Shown piece after piece: positions 6,451 through 13,824 of a DNA stretch of 40,218 nucleotides; the first letter of the stretch is position 1, and every line of letters begins with the position of its first letter. A model generated the notes under the pieces. That model did not search any database and had not been told where the DNA came from. It worked only from the letters and a program-made list of their open reading frames with translations. The position numbers and the translations under genes were made by a program. Source of the DNA: a virus; IMG/VR virus record IMGVR_UViG_3300013131_000006, positions 1 through 40,218 of that record; one strand, written 5' to 3'.

Positions 6451-8420
6451 AACATCTGGTCAAGTCCTAATTGTTTGCCAGGGGCCATAGCTGAAGCGGG
6501 TTGTGGCATGTTTCCTTCCTGCATCTGTTGCATAGGATTCATAGGCTGCTGTTGACCTTGCTTTTGCTCGAACATGTCAGGGTCAACGTCATATGACTCC
6601 TCTACCCACTTAATGAGAGCAGTAACGTCACACGGTGCAAATTGTGCAAGCTGCAACCTCCACGTTGCGAACTCCATTCTCTCTGCCCTGTCCATTAACT
6701 CGTTTTTCTTATACGAAGAGTTCTTGACAACAATGATTTTCGTGTCGTAATCATAGAAAGAATCAACGTTGAGTGCAAGGTGCTCTGACTTGCTATTCGT
6801 CAGCTCTCCCTTCTCTTCTTCGACTGCCATCTCATCGGCTATCTTCTGCTTCCCACCTGCCGAAAGCATGTCGTTGTTCACGAGTCGAAGCTTCTTTGTC
6901 CCGGTAGTACCATCAGACAGTTTCACGTTCGGAATGGTTATGTCGCGATATATGAAGTCTTCTATCTCTTTTCCACTCTTTCCTGTTACCTTTTCAATCT
7001 TCGGGATTGAGTAGTATTGAATGATGCTATTGAGTCGAAGTTCAGTTCGGTCGCGCTCGAAATCCTCAAGATAGTTCATCGTGAATCCAAGTTTCCCTTC
7101 CGCTTCCTGCTGCTTGAGCATAGCCTGGCGCATGGAAACCTTTCCTCCCTTTTGCGTGCTTGCTCCTGCACCTCCTTCATAACCTGAATTTTCCTTTACG
7201 AATCCTATTGCCGCTTGAAGCATCGTCTGCTCTCCTGCGTTCACACCTGGAAGAGTCTCGAACCTCCAATTATTCACGTCTCCGACCTTTCTAATCTTAT
7301 TCGGTTCAAGAACGGTGTCCTCTACGAGGTCGTCGAGATCGGAAGAAAGTCCGAACGGCATCAGCGATCCGTACGTCTTATCAATCATCATGTTCCACAG
7401 CGTATTCACGAGATCCTGGTCTCCCATTATCTTCTGCGGTAGAGCCATTCCCCAGAAGAAATCGTTTCCGAACGGCTCGTGTATTCCCTTAGCGAAAGGA
7501 TAGTTACCATCCTTACGCGGGATAACTCCAGAATACAGTATAATTCCGTTCACTTGGATAATGTGCTTGTTCTTCCTCTTGTTGTAATACCTTATGACCT
7601 CCACCTGACTTGACGTAAGCTCTGTCTGCAACTGATTGCGATAGAACGTAGTCGGCTCTGTGTTTATCGTGTGATTTCCCGGTTTGACGTACTTCCAATT
7701 TTCATAGCCTTCAAACTCTCCGCATGCCTCATCATATTGCTGGATTTTCTTCCAAATTATGAACGGCTGTTTCTGTATTTCTGGCTGGTATGGGTTACCG
7801 ATGTAAAAATCTTCGATGAATACGTTCTCCTGATAGCAGTTGTCGAACATTACCCTGGTTTCCTTCTTCGTCTTGACTTCTCCTGTTTCATGGTCAACGT
7901 CTTCAGGAATCTCTGTTTCCTGCTCGTATTTCATGTACCCTTCGTATTTGATAACCGTTCCCTTTGTAGCTGCTTCAAGTACGCTTCCGACGAATTTTGA
8001 CTGCGCGTTCTCTTCAAGGTTCGAATAGTCTATGAGGTCATTGAATGCGTTTCCCATCTCGACGCTGTTCGTTCCGGTCTTCTTATTCACAGCTATTACC
8101 TTTATATCAGGCAACTGTGCTGCCGCTTTAGAAACGAACGAAATAACAAGATTCCTGGTAAAGTTCAGGAATATGTTCGATCTATCAGCAGTAAGAGTCG
8201 GTGCGATAGGTAGATATCCGTTCCATCTCTTTGTCCAATCATCTATGCAATCGTAAAGAGTCCTGCCGTTGAATTGGTTATATGACTTGTTTATGATGTT
8301 ACGACCAATAACAAGGTTCTTACCAACCTCGTCAAGGTCTTTCTGTTCTTCATGAGTAGGAACCCAAGTTCCGTATTCTTTTTCTGATTCCTCAGCGTTC
8401 TTTTTTGTCTGTTCTGGCAT
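6447..8420 (-). CDS. Portal protein
   Basis: 657 residues, the length of podovirus-type portals, following the large terminase by 2 bases. It has a strong ribosome site (AAGGAGATAAT-ATG). An N-terminal stem-like region with conserved Trp/Tyr residues (CIDDWTKRWNGYLP) is followed by a long alpha/beta middle. The C-terminus is Gln/Met/Pro-rich (QKQGQQQPMNPMQQM), as often seen in portal barrels or tails. The portal forms the twelve-subunit DNA channel at one capsid vertex. Assignment rests on size, order and overall pattern. Confidence 0.85.
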   Translation of the reverse strand: MPEQTKKNAEESEKEYGTWVPTHEEQKDLDEVGKNLVIGRNIINKSYNQFNGRTLYDCIDDWTKRWNGYLPIAPTLTADRSNIFLNFTRNLVISFVSKAAAQLPDIKVIAVNKKTGTNSVEMGNAFNDLIDYSNLEENAQSKFVGSVLEAATKGTVIKYEGYMKYEQETEIPEDVDHETGEVKTKKETRVMFDNCYQENVFIEDFYIGNPYQPEIQKQPFIIWKKIQQYDEACGEFEGYENWKYVKPGNHTINTEPTTFYRNQLQTELTSSQVEVIRYYNKRKNKHIIQVNGIILYSGVIPRKDGNYPFAKGIHEPFGNDFFWGMALPQKIMGDQDLVNTLWNMMIDKTYGSLMPFGLSSDLDDLVEDTVLEPNKIRKVGDVNNWRFETLPGVNAGEQTMLQAAIGFVKENSGYEGGAGASTQKGGKVSMRQAMLKQQEAEGKLGFTMNYLEDFERDRTELRLNSIIQYYSIPKIEKVTGKSGKEIEDFIYRDITIPNVKLSDGTTGTKKLRLVNNDMLSAGGKQKIADEMAVEEEKGELTNSKSEHLALNVDSFYDYDTKIIVVKNSSYKKNELMDRAERMEFATWRLQLAQFAPCDVTALIKWVEESYDVDPDMFEQKQGQQQPMNPMQQMQEGNMPQPASAMAPGKQLGLDQML

Positions 8421-8421
8421 A

Positions 8422-9732
8422 TTATCTCCTTAAATATCTGCTTCCTGTGAAGTATTGTTTTTCTTTCTGTTTGCTGTAATAGTCGAACTTCTTCAGGTCT
8501 TCCTCGTCTTGGTATCTCTTTACAGTGACCATTCTTTCAGGAATGTCCCAAACAGCCAACGCGAGTGACATGATACAATCATCATGCAAGCCTTCAGGTA
8601 CGGCTATTCTTACCTTTCCCCTATCGCTTATCTCGTATCGTAAACTTTTCAACTCGTCAATAAGTATCTGGTCGTTTGGAATCTTTATCTTTCCTTGCTC
8701 TATGAGAAGTTGCAGGTTTACCAATAAATCCCTTCTGCTCTGTTCCGTGAAATGGTACGGGTAAATGTTCTTTATTTTCAGCTTCAAATCATCGTATACC
8801 GGCTCTCCGACTCCGGTTGAGTCCATTATTACCTTCCCCTTTGCGAATTTGTGCCATGAAAGCTCTATGCGCGATTTCTGAAGATTATAGTCAATCTGGT
8901 TGAATCTGTCAGGTGTTCCTACTCTGAATGTCGTGAGGTCAAAAGGAGTGATGACAGTATAATCGTTATATTTCGCCAAGTCGACTCCTAGCTGATATCT
9001 CCTGTTCAAATCAGGAACGAATGGTTCGTTGTATACTATCAAATCGAGGTTCTTGATGAACTGTCCGGCACCTTCGATGAACTTACAGAGATACTCCTGT
9101 TCAAAGAGGTCCTTCGGCATCTGTTTGCGCTCGTTCTCTATCTCTTCTTGCGATATTGCGTTGGTGTCATTTACCGTTAGAATCTGCCAGAACCATCCGC
9201 TCTCCTTCGCCTGTTGAAGAATCTTGAATCCGTGGTTCATCCCGCGAGGGGTATACACGAACAATGCCCACCCTCCGTTTTCCGCCAATATTGGGCGTAT
9301 GAAGTCCCATACATTCGACTTCATCAGTGAGTATTCCGTGAAGACGCATCCGATAGGGTTAGTACCAACGATAGAGTCGATATTATCAGTCCCTATTATC
9401 TGGATTATTGAACCGTTTTTCAATTCTATCTTTAGCTCTGTCTCGTTCTTCTTCACGATAAGGCTTTCCGGTATATGGTCAATGAACTTGAATCCGTCTT
9501 TATCCCTTCCGTCCCATATTATCCTTTTTCCCTGCGCGAACGTAGGAGCGAAATAATAATATGTACCAACTCTCTCGAATGCTTTCTTGATAACGATATT
9601 CCACGCCGTCTTGTCCTTTCCTGAACGACGCGCCCAAACAAGAACCAATCTCTTCACTCCGTTATCTATCGCTTTCAATACTGGAATCTGATATGGTCTC
9701 GGATTGAATCGGTAGGGAATCGTTACTTCCAT
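8422..9732 (-). CDS. terL: Terminase large subunit
   Basis: 436 residues. Walker A is ARRSGKDKT (residues 34-42) and the Walker B/catalytic Glu is FTEY (131-134), with Glu133 the likely catalytic residue. The C-terminal RNase H-like nuclease shows GVDLAKYND near residue 250 and HDDCIMSLALA near residue 390, whose Asp residues bind metal. It cuts and pumps DNA into the prohead through the portal. The start (CTATGG) lies inside the small-subunit gene, a 71-base overlap. It is whole and of typical length. Confidence 0.95.
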   Translation of the reverse strand: MEVTIPYRFNPRPYQIPVLKAIDNGVKRLVLVWARRSGKDKTAWNIVIKKAFERVGTYYYFAPTFAQGKRIIWDGRDKDGFKFIDHIPESLIVKKNETELKIELKNGSIIQIIGTDNIDSIVGTNPIGCVFTEYSLMKSNVWDFIRPILAENGGWALFVYTPRGMNHGFKILQQAKESGWFWQILTVNDTNAISQEEIENERKQMPKDLFEQEYLCKFIEGAGQFIKNLDLIVYNEPFVPDLNRRYQLGVDLAKYNDYTVITPFDLTTFRVGTPDRFNQIDYNLQKSRIELSWHKFAKGKVIMDSTGVGEPVYDDLKLKIKNIYPYHFTEQSRRDLLVNLQLLIEQGKIKIPNDQILIDELKSLRYEISDRGKVRIAVPEGLHDDCIMSLALAVWDIPERMVTVKRYQDEEDLKKFDYYSKQKEKQYFTGSRYLRR

Positions 9733-10087
9733 AGTTGACTACGCTGATTGATATTGGCTTTCCTCCGCTTGTTAAATCAGTTTCTCGCTTGTCAGCATAT
9801 CCAAGATTGTTCTTCGCACTGAATATCCAAACGGTAGGGTTTATCTTTCCTTTCATCGCCATCTGTTCTTGCTTAGATATCACTCTATCCTTTGCACTTT
9901 TTATTGTGTCAAAGTATTCTTCCTTCTCTTCATAGTTACACAACGTTTCTCTTGATGTGTCAAGATATACAGCGAGTCCAGCTATTGTTGGTATTTCTTC
10001 TTTCTGTTCGCAAGATACAAAGAAAGACTCGATATCGTCTTCGAGCTTCTTCTTATCCTCAAACTTTAGAGGTCTTCCCGCTGGCAT
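9662..10087 (-). CDS. terS: Terminase small subunit
   Basis: 141 residues. The segments PTIAGLAVYLDTSRETLCNY (helix-turn-helix) and NPTVWIFSAKNNLGYADK are the signature of gp3/P22-like small terminases, which bind the packaging site and load the large subunit. It overlaps the large subunit by 71 bases and the upstream gene by 29 bases. The start is ATG in an AATAATG context without a clear ribosome site, so coupling to the upstream gene is likely. Confidence 0.9.
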   Translation of the reverse strand: MPAGRPLKFEDKKKLEDDIESFFVSCEQKEEIPTIAGLAVYLDTSRETLCNYEEKEEYFDTIKSAKDRVISKQEQMAMKGKINPTVWIFSAKNNLGYADKRETDLTSGGKPISISVVNYGSNDSLPIQSETISDSSIESDR

Positions 10088-10349
10088 TATTTTTTTTCTT
10101 ATTTTCCTCTGCTTTCAGCTTGCGAAGTCTCTTCTTCTCTTCCTTCTTTGTTCGCTCTTCAATCTCTATGGCGTCTTTCTGGTCTACTATCTTGATTTGG
10201 AATCCCATTCCTGGAAACATCGGAGGGATTACTATGATTTCTACCTCGTTCTTCTTCAGGGTTCTCTGTATTGCTTTGTATGCCGATTGAACCCTTTTGT
10301 TAACCTCTTCTGTGTTTATCTCCTCTTCTGACAGTTTCTTTTTTGCCAT
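10059..10349 (-). CDS. First gene of the late operon, unknown basic protein
   Basis: 96 residues starting MAKKKLSEEE. It has a short central beta stretch (VEIIVIPPMFPGMGFQIKIV, residues 36-55) and then a highly charged Lys/Glu helix to the end. It is the first gene after the late promoter and precedes the small terminase with a 29-base overlap. This may be a DNA-packaging accessory or nucleic-acid-binding protein; no family recognised. Confidence 0.75.
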   Translation of the reverse strand: MAKKKLSEEEINTEEVNKRVQSAYKAIQRTLKKNEVEIIVIPPMFPGMGFQIKIVDQKDAIEIEERTKKEEKKRLRKLKAEENKKKNNASGKTSKV

Positions 10350-10459
10350 AGATTTTGATTATTTGGTTCTTCAGGCGGCATCGATATGGTCATACGACCG
10401 GCCACCTTGGACTCGATAAATCGATTTCCACCTGAAAAAACAAAAAGTACTATACAATA
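10350..10459 (-). promoter_or_regulatory. Folded 5' leader of the late operon
   Basis: The about 100-base leader can fold into an outer stem TTCAGG/CCTGAA extended by GG/CC, with an inner hairpin GGTC-GTAT-GACC and two ATCGAT palindromes. No small gene is visible in it. It separates the late promoter from ATG 10349 and could control translation or termination of the whole late transcript. Confidence 0.5.
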
Positions 10460-10488
10460 AGTATATAGTACTTTTATATATTTGTCAA
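10443..10488 (-). promoter_or_regulatory. Late promoter with overlapping palindromic operator
   Basis: On the minus strand TTGACA (10483-10488), a 17-base spacer and TATACT (10460-10465) form a near-consensus promoter. A perfect 12-bp-arm inverted repeat, AAAAGTACTATA (10443-10454) and TATAGTACTTTT (10464-10475), covers the -10 box and start point. A dimeric repressor or activator binding there would switch the packaging/structural operon. Confidence 0.8.
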
Positions 10489-10492
10489 CCGT

Positions 10493-10606
10493 TTATGAGA
10501 AAAAGTCAAGTATTACACCGAATCTCCTCTCTACTTTTATAAACTCTTCCCATCTGTCTACCTTATGAGAAGAAATATATTTCTTCATTTTTTCTAGTCT
10601 TGTCAT
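10493..10606 (-). CDS. Small protein, 37 aa, just upstream of the late promoter
   Basis: ATG 10606 (CTATG context) to TAA 10493, starting MTRLEKMKKYISSHKVDRW. It is amphipathic and basic with an aromatic tail (ILDFFS). It ends 5 bases before the -35 box of the late promoter and is the only plausible gene downstream of the repeated promoter element at 10715. It could be a small regulator of the late operon (speculative). Confidence 0.4.
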   Translation of the reverse strand: MTRLEKMKKYISSHKVDRWEEFIKVERRFGVILDFFS

Positions 10607-10712
10607 AGCGATTATATTTCATGTCCGGAATCCGTCCGGATGCGGTATGTCTCGATAATTCCGTAGCGGTCCAGGACGCAATGCCTGCGGTTACTTCCTT
10701 ATCTCGATATAT

Positions 10713-10773
10713 CAAGTATACTCCTACGCCGAGGCGTTGTCAAGTGATTTCTAGTTTATGGCTTTATAAAGCA
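10713..10773 (-). repeat. 61-bp duplicated promoter element, copy A
   Basis: 58 of 61 bases match 20005-20065. It contains TTGACA (10738-10743), a 17-base spacer with the palindrome ACGCC-TC-GGCGT, and TATACT (10715-10720) on the minus strand. The matching region at the other site also encodes the end of a gene (20016-20360), which copy A does not need, so copy A looks like a transplanted fragment. Confidence 0.9.
10715..10743 (-). promoter_or_regulatory. Promoter with palindromic spacer, copy A
   Basis: TTGACA-N17-TATACT on the minus strand. The spacer is identical to that of the promoter at 20007-20035 and carries a 12-base palindrome, a good candidate operator. The downstream RNA runs through a folded stretch with two TCCGGA palindromes toward the small gene at 10493-10606 and the late promoter. 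Confidence 0.85.
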
Positions 10774-10781
10774 ATAATCTA

Positions 10782-11186
10782 TCATAATTCATTTATAGTT
10801 TTGTCATATTCATCCCAATCAACTCCAAGCTCTCTCGCGACAATCTTCTCAATTTTTGTGGCGAATATGTGTTCTTTACGGTACGGAGCTCTTTTGTCAT
10901 TTCCTGGCTCTTCGTATGTCCACTTACCATCAATCCTCTCTTTCTCAAACGTTAGGTCAAAATTCGTTATATCTTTCTCTTTTATTCCTCTTTTAAGCGT
11001 TAAATACCATTCGACAAGCTCGTGAATAAATATCAAAAACTCGTAGTCTCTTATTGTCCTTGATATAAAGAACTTTTGAGCCTTTCCGTATCCTGGAAGG
11101 TTTTCGTATAGATAGTCTCCGCACGTTTCATATCTTTGGTTTTTGTGTGTAATCGAATTGCAGAATATACTCGGTAGGTGTTTCAT
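10782..11186 (-). CDS. Unknown protein after TrpRS, 134 aa
   Basis: Its ATG overlaps the TrpRS stop (ATATGA), so the two genes are translationally coupled. It reads HLPSIFCNSITHKNQRYETCGDY near the start. It then shows a helix with FIHELVEWYLTLKRGI, where HELVE looks like part of a zincin-type or other helical metal site but lacks a clear HExxH. The C-terminus is charged (VDWDEYDKTINEL). Function unknown; coupling hints at a link to the synthetase. Confidence 0.75.
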   Translation of the reverse strand: MKHLPSIFCNSITHKNQRYETCGDYLYENLPGYGKAQKFFISRTIRDYEFLIFIHELVEWYLTLKRGIKEKDITNFDLTFEKERIDGKWTYEEPGNDKRAPYRKEHIFATKIEKIVARELGVDWDEYDKTINEL

Positions 11187-11878
11187 ATCATTGTTATAGC
11201 CTCAATAATCATCTCCTTTGTCTCCTTCATATTTCTTTCGTCGAAGTCCACTCCAAATCCAATCGCGATATTCCGTAGGTTCTCTATTCCTTCTGGAGTG
11301 GTAGTAGCCTTCATGATTTTCTTCCTGTTTTCGTCGTCGTCAAAGAGGTACAGACAGTGCTCGTCACCAGCGGATTTACTCATCTTTCTCGTAGGGTCCT
11401 TTATTGACATGATTCTCGGTGTCTCCGTGAGAATCGTTTCAGCTACCTTGCTGATTCCAAGACGCTTACAGGTCCTCCGATAGAACTCCATGTGCTGCAA
11501 CTGGTCTTCTCCAACGATTACTGCGTCTGCTTCTGATAGGATTATATCTGCGGCCATGAGGCACGGATAGGTGAACAGTCCCACGTTCCCCTCACCTTTG
11601 TCCTTGAACTGCGTCATCCGCTTCAGGTCGGACATCGGTGTCTTGCATTGGATTTCCCAGGCTTTAATGATAGAGCTATCCCACTGTATAACCGGTTTCC
11701 CACCGAGTTTTTCTATCGTTTCTACCATTTCTGAATACGAAATCCATTTGCCACTAGTCATTGAGTGCCAACACGCTATCAAAATATCCGCCTCTTTCTC
11801 GATCGCATACCGAAGCCCTCCGAGGTAATTCCCGATATGGATTCGACCGGTCGGTTGGATTCCGTATAGGAGTTTCAT
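11183..11878 (-). CDS. trpS: Compact tryptophanyl-tRNA synthetase
   Basis: 231 residues against about 330 for bacterial TrpRS. Class I motif HIGN (residues 14-17), RMTQFKDK (87-94), YPCLMAADI (104-112, with the Asp that holds the indole nitrogen in TrpRS), GEDQ (123-126) and KMSKS (165-169) are all present, so the catalytic core looks intact. After KMSKS only about 60 residues remain, against about 135 in E. coli, so most of the helical anticodon-binding domain is missing. It charges tRNA-Trp with tryptophan, if active. Neighbours: two tRNA-Tyr genes elsewhere in the genome and a coupled unknown gene. Identification is firm; tRNA choice is open. Confidence 0.93.
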   Translation of the reverse strand: MKLLYGIQPTGRIHIGNYLGGLRYAIEKEADILIACWHSMTSGKWISYSEMVETIEKLGGKPVIQWDSSIIKAWEIQCKTPMSDLKRMTQFKDKGEGNVGLFTYPCLMAADIILSEADAVIVGEDQLQHMEFYRRTCKRLGISKVAETILTETPRIMSIKDPTRKMSKSAGDEHCLYLFDDDENRKKIMKATTTPEGIENLRNIAIGFGVDFDERNMKETKEMIIEAITMI

Positions 11879-11922
11879 ATAATTTTCTATAATTATCGTT
11901 GATTAAAGGCTCCTAGGCGTAC

Positions 11923-12174
11923 TTATCTATCCCATTTAATACAATGTCCCCTCTCAATTCCGACAGGTCTTCCTCCTGATTTTTCAATGGCGGCCTTTTC
12001 GTCGCTCCCCAGATAATAGACGCTTCCCCAGTCATTCACGTAGTATTCGTCAGCACGTTCTACGCACGCCGGTGTTGGAAAGCGTAATATAACAATTGCA
12101 CCTCCGACAAAAAATAATAATGTTACAATAATCATTGACGCGCCAATTATAAATTCTTTCATACCGTTTTTCAT
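11923..12174 (-). CDS. Small membrane protein, 83 aa
   Basis: An N-terminal hydrophobic helix (residues 7-30, IIGASMIIVTLLFFVGGAIV) is followed by a soluble, charged tail with two Cys. The topology suggests a single-pass inner-membrane protein with its tail outside. It lies between tRNA-Tyr and TrpRS. No family recognised. Confidence 0.65.
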   Translation of the reverse strand: MKNGMKEFIIGASMIIVTLLFFVGGAIVILRFPTPACVERADEYYVNDWGSVYYLGSDEKAAIEKSGGRPVGIERGHCIKWDR

Positions 12175-12177
12175 AAA

Positions 12178-12311
12178 TTATCGGGGCTATTTATCATGCG
12201 CTTACCTCTTTTTTTGTGTTACCGGCAAAGTTCTGCGGAGGCGTTCGGCGCGTGCTTTTTTTGGGTGTTTCGCATCACCAGTTGCCCATCTCCGCAGATT
12301 TTTACCGATAA
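12178..12311. other. Nested inverted repeats next to tRNA-Tyr
   Basis: TTATCGG (12178-12184) pairs with CCGATAA (12305-12311), and inside it TCTGCGGAG (12232-12240) pairs perfectly with CTCCGCAGA (12290-12298). The loop holds a smaller hairpin (GGTG/CACC on the minus strand). No open frame fits. It may be a folded 3' part of the tRNA transcript or an independent RNA. Confidence 0.5.
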
Positions 12312-12322
12312 CTAAAGAACTG

Positions 12323-12403
12323 TGGAAGCGGTAGGAATCGAACCTACCCGGCTATTGCGCCTGATTTACAGTCAGGCCCGCGTCCATAACGGTCTACGCT
12401 TCC
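12323..12403 (-). tRNA. tRNA-Tyr (GUA)
   Basis: On the minus strand the acceptor stem GGAAGCG/CGCTTCC, anticodon arm CCTGA-CTGTAAA-TCAGG (anticodon GUA), a long variable arm and T arm GTAGG-TTCGATT-CCTAC are all intact. CCA is not encoded. The D arm pairs poorly (only a shifted CCG/CGG), so function is likely but not certain. Confidence 0.85.
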
Positions 12404-12406
12404 TAT

Positions 12407-12614
12407 CAAAGAGAGAATGGTGGAGACGAGGATTTGTTTCGGTATTACCCTATGGTCACCTCGCTGGACTTTTGTGGTTCAACCCTGACTTGAAGTCATA
12501 GCCACCGTTATGACGGGACCCAACGGACTATCAACCGATGTAATTATCAGAGCCACGCGGTATTCCGTGACCCCTAGCGTCCCACCTATGCGCCACTCCA
12601 CCACTCTCTCTTCG
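12407..12614 (-). ncRNA. 208-base structured element with 19-bp imperfect terminal inverted repeats
   Basis: 12407-12425 and 12596-12614 are inverted repeats matching at 17 of 19 bases. On the minus strand they close a highly folded RNA with inner pairs GCGAGG/CCTCGT, GGGAC/GTCCC, CCGT-CATA-ACGG and a CACGG/CCG hairpin. One hairpin has the loop CTTCAAG, which would read as anticodon UCA. The 3' end is CTCCACCA. I could not fit it to a tRNA, tmRNA or group I intron. It starts 4 bases from the tRNA-Tyr gene. Confidence 0.5.
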
Positions 12615-12624
12615 ATTTGTTACT

Positions 12625-12810
12625 CTAATCAACAATAGTTACTTTTACTTTGACAATTTTATTATTAGACGTCTTTACTTCTCTTGCGTGATTTCTCGAA
12701 TCGTAAATTAACAAGTGTCCATCTATCCAATCAATCCCAGAAATATTTTTTACGATATCACCAGAATCTTTCCATACAATCGCCCACATGATTGTTTCTT
12801 TCTTTTTCAT
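12625..12810 (-). CDS. Small unknown protein, 61 aa
   Basis: MKKKETIMWAIVWKDSGDIV... looks like a small beta barrel or beta hairpin protein. Its start overlaps the stop of the upstream gene (ATGA). No family recognised. Confidence 0.6.
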   Translation of the reverse strand: MKKKETIMWAIVWKDSGDIVKNISGIDWIDGHLLIYDSRNHAREVKTSNNKIVKVKVTIVD

Positions 12811-13088
12811 AACTTTTTATCACTTTCAATTATCAATCCGATCAATTTCTCATTCTCTTCCTCATTTCGCTTCTCTAGCATTCTCTTCGCTGCCTTGGTG
12901 GCGTAGATTATCGCTTCGAGGATGTTTTTCCATCCGTCCATGTATTCGACTCCGCGCTCGGCAAAGACGAAATTCTTTTTTCTTCCGTAACTGTCTATGA
13001 CGCTTATTTTCTTATGACGATAGTCGATCCGTACGGAAACCTTTATTCCGTTGTGTTCAAACTGGAGTTCTTCGAGGAGTGTTTTCAT
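12807..13088 (-). CDS. Unknown protein, 93 aa
   Basis: The N-terminal half is beta-prone and basic (VSVRIDYRHKKISVIDSYGRK) and the C-terminal half is one long charged helix (residues 57-93). It ends in an ATGA overlap with the next gene and starts 2 bases after the stop of a small membrane protein gene. Function unknown. Confidence 0.7.
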   Translation of the reverse strand: MKTLLEELQFEHNGIKVSVRIDYRHKKISVIDSYGRKKNFVFAERGVEYMDGWKNILEAIIYATKAAKRMLEKRNEEENEKLIGLIIESDKKL

Positions 13089-13089
13089 A

Positions 13090-13266
13090 CTATTTTTCTG
13101 ATAATTTTTTTAAACTTTTGGTTATTTCATATAGCATGTCAAAAAGAGCTGCTGGCCAAAGAACTGCTGCATTTAATTTAGTCCAAAATCCTAGTTTTTC
13201 TTTTTCTTCTTCTTCTTTTACGGAGAGGAAGTAAAACATGCAACCAGCGAATATTGAATATATCAT
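13090..13266 (-). CDS. Small protein with hydrophobic ends, 58 aa
   Basis: ATG 13266 (GATATG) to TAG 13090. A hydrophobic N-terminal stretch (IYSIFAGCMFYFLSV), a Glu/Lys-rich linker and a second hydrophobic stretch (LNAAVLWPAALFDMLYEI) suggest a two-segment membrane protein. The next gene starts 2 bases after its stop, which supports it as real. Function unknown. Confidence 0.6.
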   Translation of the reverse strand: MIYSIFAGCMFYFLSVKEEEEKEKLGFWTKLNAAVLWPAALFDMLYEITKSLKKLSEK

Positions 13267-13280
13267 ATCTATTTCTTTAG

Positions 13281-13823
13281 TTACTCAGAATCTTCCTCTG
13301 TTATGATTGTAACATTATTATCAGATTCAATGACATCTACAACAATCACATTTAATGGATGTTCTTTTCCTTTATAGTTTTCTATAGAGGTTGATCCGTA
13401 GTTTGCTACATATACAGCGACGTTTTTGTGCATTGTATAATCTCCTCCCTTGTATCCGACCATGTCCTTACCAGCGATCTCGTTAAGCATGTCAATGAAA
13501 TCGTAAGCGGAAGGTAATTCTGGAAGTTTGTACTCAACTTCTTTATAAGACCGTCCGTAATCTCCATCATGGACAACATCTCCGTTATAAAATGCAGATC
13601 CCCCACCAGTTTCAGAGTATTCAAGTCCCAACTCGCAATAATAACCACGATAGGATGATGCGCCCGATGGTCTCATCCCAAAGTCGAATACGATAGGCTT
13701 ATTCTTGTCTTTCACTACGTCAAGTTTTAGTTTTAGTTCACCAAGAAGCAACTGATTGCTTCTAGAGAGTTTTTCTTCCCTCATTTGTGAACTTAACGCG
13801 TCATAGATTTTTTGAATGTTCAT
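13281..13823 (-). CDS. Unknown acidic protein, 180 aa
   Basis: An N-terminal helix is followed by a Gly/Tyr/Ser-rich beta section (GASSYRGYYCELGLEYSE) and a second alpha/beta half ending in a very acidic tail (ITEEDSE). No membrane segment and no motif I recognise. It is in line with the preceding and following early genes. Confidence 0.75.
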   Translation of the reverse strand: MNIQKIYDALSSQMREEKLSRSNQLLLGELKLKLDVVKDKNKPIVFDFGMRPSGASSYRGYYCELGLEYSETGGGSAFYNGDVVHDGDYGRSYKEVEYKLPELPSAYDFIDMLNEIAGKDMVGYKGGDYTMHKNVAVYVANYGSTSIENYKGKEHPLNVIVVDVIESDNNVTIITEEDSE

Positions 13824-13824
13824 A

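Noticed and set aside
12407-12614. Group I intron, tmRNA, or tRNA-Ser(UGA)/tRNA(UCA) pair
   Set aside because: An ATAGTCC piece resembles a group I core strand, but its partner is missing. The CTCCACCA end recalls tmRNA, but no TTCGA T-loop or tag frame fits. No full cloverleaf can be drawn on either strand.
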